Shown here one piece after another: positions 53,327 through 56,621 of a DNA stretch of 56,621 nucleotides; position 1 is the first letter of the stretch; every line of letters begins with the position of its first letter. A program made the translations under genes and the position numbers. The DNA comes from JAVKFY01 sp040223615. GTDB lineage: Bacteria > Pseudomonadota > Alphaproteobacteria > GCA-2731375. The stretch lies in the NCBI GenBank assembly GCA_040223615.1, contig JAVKFY010000045.1, positions 1 through 56,621 on the forward strand, in the 5' to 3' direction. Under the pieces are notes generated by a model. It had not been told where the DNA came from and made no database searches. It was given only the letters and a program-made list of their open reading frames with translations.

Positions 53327-54397
53327 CTAGCTGTCGGGCGCGGACAACGGCCGGGTCTCGCCGATGGCCATCAGGCCGGCGCGGCCGGGGGTCCAGCCGG
53401 CGGCCTCGGCGGCGGCGCGGTAGCGGGCCGGCGGTTCGAACCGGTCCTCGTCGGTGAGCGTCACCGTGCCCCAGTGCATGCCGATCACACGCGCGGCGCC
53501 GACGTCGTCGGCGAGTCGCACGGCCTCTTCGGGCGTGACGTGCGAGGCCTTCATGATCGATTGCGGCAGGTAGGCGCCGATCGGGATCAGGCCGAGGTCG
53601 AACGGGCCGACACGCTTGCCGATTTCCTCGAACACCTGGCCATAGGCGGTGTCGCCGGCGAAGTAGACGCGGCTGTTGCCGTCGTCGAGCGAGAAGCCGG
53701 CCCACAGCGTGGCGTTCCTGTCGAACGGGCCACGGCGCGAGAAATGCACCGCCGGCAGCGCGGTGATGGTGAGGTCGCCGTGCACCACGCCGGCGTACCA
53801 GTCGAGCTCGAACACCTGGCGGTATCCCCGGGACCGAAAGAACTCGCCGAGCTTGAGCGGCACGAAGACGTACATCCGCTCCTTGTTCGGCAAGGCCTCG
53901 ATGGTCTCGGCGTCGAGGTGGTCGTAGTGATTGTGCGAGATGATCAGCACGTCGATCTTCGGCAGCCGGTCGAGCGGGATGCCGGGCGCGACGTAGCGGC
54001 GCGGGCCGAAGCCGGCCGGGCCGGCGACCTCGCCGAGATAGGGGTCGGTCAGCACCCACATGTCGGCCATGTGCAGCAGGAACGAGGCGTGGCCGAGCCA
54101 GGTGACGCTGTCCTGGCCCGCCATCGCCGTGAGGTTGGCGAGTGCCTGGTCTTGCGGGACCGCGTGACCTTCAGGAATTTGCACGTCATCGGCGCGGCTG
54201 GCGATGCGGCGGAACATAAAGGGGAGGTAGTCGCTAAAACCGGCGGTGCTGGAAGGACTGCCAGGCGGGTTGCGGAAGGTGCCGTCGGCGAGGTGGTGAT
54301 AGGGCTTGCCCTCGGCCCGAGGCGCCTCGTCGCTGCTGCACGCCGCCACTGTCATCGTGATCCCCACCGCTGCCACGACGGCCGCCAACCGATGCAT
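53327..54397 (-). CDS. MBL-fold metallohydrolase lipoprotein, NAPE-PLD/UlaG-like
   Basis: A 356-residue protein with a lipoprotein signal: hydrophobic AAVVAAVGITMTVAAC with Cys20 in VAAC as the likely lipidation site. The beta-lactamase fold shows WLGHASFLLH, the metal motif His155-x-His157-x-Asp159-His160 in ISHNHYDHLD, PAVHFSRRG, YFAGDTAYG and IGMHWGT. The ordering matches the NAPE-PLD/RomA-type group of phosphodiesterase-like hydrolases. A membrane-anchored periplasmic location is inferred. The convergent neighbour is the ABC transmembrane gene, 162 bases away. Confidence 0.87.
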   Translation of the reverse strand: MHRLAAVVAAVGITMTVAACSSDEAPRAEGKPYHHLADGTFRNPPGSPSSTAGFSDYLPFMFRRIASRADDVQIPEGHAVPQDQALANLTAMAGQDSVTWLGHASFLLHMADMWVLTDPYLGEVAGPAGFGPRRYVAPGIPLDRLPKIDVLIISHNHYDHLDAETIEALPNKERMYVFVPLKLGEFFRSRGYRQVFELDWYAGVVHGDLTITALPAVHFSRRGPFDRNATLWAGFSLDDGNSRVYFAGDTAYGQVFEEIGKRVGPFDLGLIPIGAYLPQSIMKASHVTPEEAVRLADDVGAARVIGMHWGTVTLTDEDRFEPPARYRAAAEAAGWTPGRAGLMAIGETRPLSAPDS

Positions 54398-54504
54398 CGC
54401 CGTCTCCTGCTTCCGTCGCCAGGCTAGATATAAGCGCGCGGCCGGATATTCCGAACCTTAATGGCCTTTCTCGCCGTCTTGGCCATGGCTTATGGTCGCG
54501 CGCC

Positions 54505-55197
54505 ATGAGCCAACGCACGAACGAATTCGGCCAGCCGATCGGTCCGGCCGTGCCGGACTGGAAACCCGCCCGCTACCCGGACCTGTCCACGCTGGAGGGC
54601 CGTTTCTGCCGGCTGGAGCGGCTGACGGCGGACCACGCCGATACGCTGTGGCCGGCGCTGAAGGACGCGGAAGACAGCCTTTACACCTACCTGCCTTTCG
54701 GGCCGTTCGCCGGCCGGGCCGCGTTCGAGACGACGTTGCGCGCCCTGATCGACCGCGACGGGCTGGAGTACTACGCCATCGTCGACGGCGAGGGCGCGGC
54801 CGGCATCGCCAGCTACATGCGCATCGACACCGCCAACGGCGTCATCGAGGTCGGCGGCATCTGCTATTCGCCGCGGTTGCAGCGCACGGCGGTGGCGAGC
54901 GAGGCGATGTACCTGATGCTGCGCCACGCGTTCGAGACGATGGGCTACCGGCGATACGAATGGAAATGCGACGCCCTGAACGCGCCGAGCCGGGCCGCCG
55001 CGCTGCGCCTGGGCTTCCAGTACGAGGGTTTGTTCCGCCAGGCCATCGTCTACAAGGGCCGCAGCCGCGACACGACCTGGTTCGCCATCACTGACGGCGA
55101 CTGGGCGCGCGTGAAGAGCGCCCACGAGGCCTGGCTGGAACCGGAGAATTTCGACGATCAGGGCCGGCAGAAGTCGGCGCTGGCGGCGCGCGCCTAA
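54505..55197 (+). CDS. GNAT family N-acetyltransferase, RimJ/RimL-like
   Basis: A 230-residue acetyltransferase of the RimJ/RimL (Acetyltransf_3) type: GRFCRLERLTADHADTLW at the start, EVGGICYSPRLQRTAVASEAMYLMLRHAFE in the acetyl-CoA region, and RYEWKCDALNAPSRAAALRLGFQYEG near the end. The acceptor, a protein N-terminus or a small amine, is unknown. A C-terminal WLEPENFDDQGRQKS motif is common in the proteobacterial members. It is a single gene divergent from the MBL-fold lipoprotein. Confidence 0.87.
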   Translation: MSQRTNEFGQPIGPAVPDWKPARYPDLSTLEGRFCRLERLTADHADTLWPALKDAEDSLYTYLPFGPFAGRAAFETTLRALIDRDGLEYYAIVDGEGAAGIASYMRIDTANGVIEVGGICYSPRLQRTAVASEAMYLMLRHAFETMGYRRYEWKCDALNAPSRAAALRLGFQYEGLFRQAIVYKGRSRDTTWFAITDGDWARVKSAHEAWLEPENFDDQGRQKSALAARA

Positions 55198-55253
55198 TCG
55201 CCACGCCGGCGTCTGCACAGACTGCGAGCGCCGCGCCGCGCGTCGTGTGCTGA

Positions 55254-55655
55254 TCAGGTGCGGGGTAGAAGTTGGGTCGTTTCGATCAAGCGGCTGTCAG
55301 CCAGGGCCGCCGCGCGGATCGGCGCAATGGCCTGATAGTCGGGATCCTTTAGCATCTCGACGAACTGTCGCCTGGTTGGGTAGCGGACGAGCATGACGAC
55401 ATCCCACTCCTCACTGCCGATGATTGACCGGCTGGCCCGACCCATCCAGATCGGTTCACCGCCAAAACGCGGATGCAGTTCGGCGAAACGCTGTCCGTAA
55501 ACCCCGTACGCCTCCCGCCCACTGAGGCCGTCCACGCCGTGACCCGATTGTGCCACGTTGCGGTAGCGCAGCAGGTTGAGCATGACCACCGGCTCGGCCG
55601 GGTCGCCGCCCGCCATTGCATCCAGTGCCTCGGCATCGAAATCCAGTTCGCCCAT
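55254..55655 (-). CDS. DUF1330 family protein
   Basis: A 133-residue protein of the dimeric alpha-beta-barrel type. PVVMLNLLRYRN near the N-terminus, AYGVYGQRFAELHPRFGGEPIWMGRA in the middle, and WDVVMLVRYPTRRQFVEMLKDPDYQAIAPIRAAALADSRLI at the end match DUF1330. Function unknown. ATG 55655 (MGELDFDAEAL) was chosen; an in-frame start 48 bases upstream adds an atypical Arg/Gly-rich stretch. It diverges from the FMN riboswitch and ribH. Confidence 0.82.
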   Translation of the reverse strand: MGELDFDAEALDAMAGGDPAEPVVMLNLLRYRNVAQSGHGVDGLSGREAYGVYGQRFAELHPRFGGEPIWMGRASRSIIGSEEWDVVMLVRYPTRRQFVEMLKDPDYQAIAPIRAAALADSRLIETTQLLPRT

Positions 55656-55800
55656 ACCCGCTGCTCCTCCATTGCTTCCATCGCCGCGTTGACGCTCTCT
55701 CACGGCGCGGCGGTCCCCATGATCAGGCGAAGTGTGTTGGCCGTCGACATGCTGTCATCGTCGCCTGTAAAATTGCACTGCCCCGCCAACCGGCGGGGCA

Positions 55801-55945
55801 CGTTCTCGGGGCGGGGTGAAAGTCCCCACCGGCGGTGACAGAGGCAACTCTGAAGCCCGCGAGCGCCCTCCGGCTTCCGCCGAAGGGGTCAGCAGATTCG
55901 GTGTGATTCCGAAGCCGACGGTGATAGTCCGGATGGAAGAGAACG
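55801..55945 (+). promoter_or_regulatory. FMN riboswitch (RFN element)
   Basis: Conserved blocks appear in the usual order: GGGGCGGGGTGAAAGTCCCC-ACCGGCGGT, AGAGGCAACTCT, AGCCCGCGAGCG, GGGTCAGCAGATTCGGTG, ATTCCGAAGCCGACGGT and ATAGTCCGGATGGAAGAGAAC. P1 closes CGTTCT (55801-55806) with AGAACG (55940-55945). It controls the downstream ribH, whose start is 83 bases after P1. That interval contains GC-rich pairing options (around 55960-55982) near the AGGAGA ribosome binding site, so translational control is plausible. Confidence 0.95.
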
Positions 55946-56028
55946 GAGCGGCTTTGCGCCACCTGTCCGGGTGGCCGCCGGGCTTATCCGTACGCCCTGA
56001 TTCTGGTCTCTGAACACAGGAGAACACC

Positions 56029-56520
56029 ATGAATCAGAGCTCCCACGACCAAACCACGGCCACGACAGGCAACTATCGCATCGCCTTCGTCCAGGCGCGC
56101 TGGCACGCCGACATCGTCGACCAGTGCCGTATCGCCTGCCTGGACGAACTGGCCCGGCGCACCAACGGCACAGCCGAGGTCCAGGTGTTTGACACGCCGG
56201 GCGCATTCGAGATCCCCCTGCTGGCCCGCACGCTGGCCCGATCCGGGCAGTTCGACGCGGTGATCTGTTCCGCCTTCGTGGTCAACGGTGGCATCTACCG
56301 GCACGAGTTCGTCGCCGACGCGGTCATCAAGGGCCTGATGCAGGCGCAGATGGAGGCCGACGTGCCGGTGCTGTCGGCGGTCCTGACGCCGCACAATTTT
56401 CACGATGGCGAGGAACACCGGCGCTTCTTCCTGGATCACTTCCAGGTCAAGGGCCGCGAGGTCGCCGAAGCGTGTCTCGGCATCCTGTCGATCCGGCGCT
56501 ACCTGCCGCCGGCGGCGTAG
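56029..56520 (+). CDS. ribH: 6,7-dimethyl-8-ribityllumazine synthase, RibH2 type
   Basis: A 163-residue enzyme condensing the pyrimidinedione with dihydroxybutanone phosphate in riboflavin synthesis. FVQARWHADIVDQC replaces the usual N-terminal aromatic/substrate strand, TPGAFEIPLLARTLA is the core motif, and SAFVVNGGIYRHEFVA with His92 is the type II active-site pattern (instead of RGxTPHFD). Type II enzymes, as in Brucella and rhizobia, form decamers and can carry photoreceptor or storage roles besides synthesis. Start ATG follows AGGAGAACACC. The FMN riboswitch upstream supports a biosynthetic or transport-linked role. Confidence 0.93.
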   Translation: MNQSSHDQTTATTGNYRIAFVQARWHADIVDQCRIACLDELARRTNGTAEVQVFDTPGAFEIPLLARTLARSGQFDAVICSAFVVNGGIYRHEFVADAVIKGLMQAQMEADVPVLSAVLTPHNFHDGEEHRRFFLDHFQVKGREVAEACLGILSIRRYLPPAA

Positions 56521-56534
56521 CCGCACGGGCCGTC

Positions 56535-56567
56535 AAACCCGCACTCCCCAGGGGAAACGCCGGGTTT
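56535..56567 (+). terminator. Possible terminator after ribH
   Basis: AAACCCG ... CGGGTTT (7-bp stem) with an inner CCCC/GGGG pairing lies 15 bases after the ribH stop and is followed by AAGCCCTGTT. The U-tract is weak, so the call is tentative. The remaining bases to the window end show no gene. Confidence 0.45.
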
Positions 56568-56621
56568 AAGCCCTGTTATAGTTGGGTGGTGGCCAAAAGT
56601 GAAAAGTCGCCCAGGGCCCCC

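Overview
The window is chromosomal DNA of a GC-rich alphaproteobacterium, most likely Rhodospirillales-like. The evidence is the ChvG/ChvI pair followed by short HprK, RapZ, EIIA-Man, HPr and EI; ahcY followed by a DivL-type kinase with Tyr in place of the phospho-His; the mdh-sucCD-sucA-sucB-lpd cluster; a type II lumazine synthase behind an FMN riboswitch; and single alphaproteobacterial markers (Usg, DUF2244, SdhAF4). Genes are tightly packed and no phage, transposase or CRISPR array is visible.

Layout. 1-4.2 kb: end of a cysteine-repeat protein (nine GCNPC units), usg, an AhpD-like protein, an HCCA-isomerase-like protein, a TDG/Mug-type glycosylase and pckA. 4.3-7.1 kb: HugZ-like protein, MATE exporter, DUF4166. 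7.1-17.2 kb: chvI-chvG-hprK-rapZ-EIIA-HPr-EI (envelope stress signalling joined to a regulatory PTS), then ahcY behind a perfect 16-bp palindrome and divL. 17.2-21.4 kb: DJ-1/PfpI and TetR genes with tandem operators, a CoA-ester lyase, a PEP-CTERM protein and pdxY. 21.4-30.3 kb: the TCA block mdh, sucC, sucD, sucA, sucB, lpdA.

30.6-39.2 kb is an accessory catabolic island. A substrate-binding protein diverges from tetR; then come a DapA-like aldolase, a PhyH dioxygenase, an ABC permease and ATPase, a Gfo/Idh/MocA dehydrogenase, a DUF993 protein and a sugar-isomerase-like TIM barrel. Together they look like an import, hydroxylation, oxidation, isomerisation and aldol-cleavage route for an unidentified polyol, cyclitol or sugar-like compound. 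This is the best candidate for an undescribed system. 39.2-41.2 kb: arsenic resistance with ArsR and ArsC in one open frame, plus ACR3. 41.2-42.8 kb: a PAS protein, a deiminase-like gene broken by two frame changes (one explained by an extra CCGGC unit) and tRNA-Thr(CGT).

42.8-56.6 kb: nth, DUF2244, dapB, TauE/SafE, sdhAF4, htpX-rsmB-rpe-heparinase-like, an acyl-CoA synthetase, an ABC-exporter membrane domain with no ATPase, an MBL-fold lipoprotein, a GNAT, DUF1330, and the FMN riboswitch with ribH. Small hairpin repeats of one architecture recur in at least four spacers. Functional calls rest on motifs read by eye; no database search was possible.
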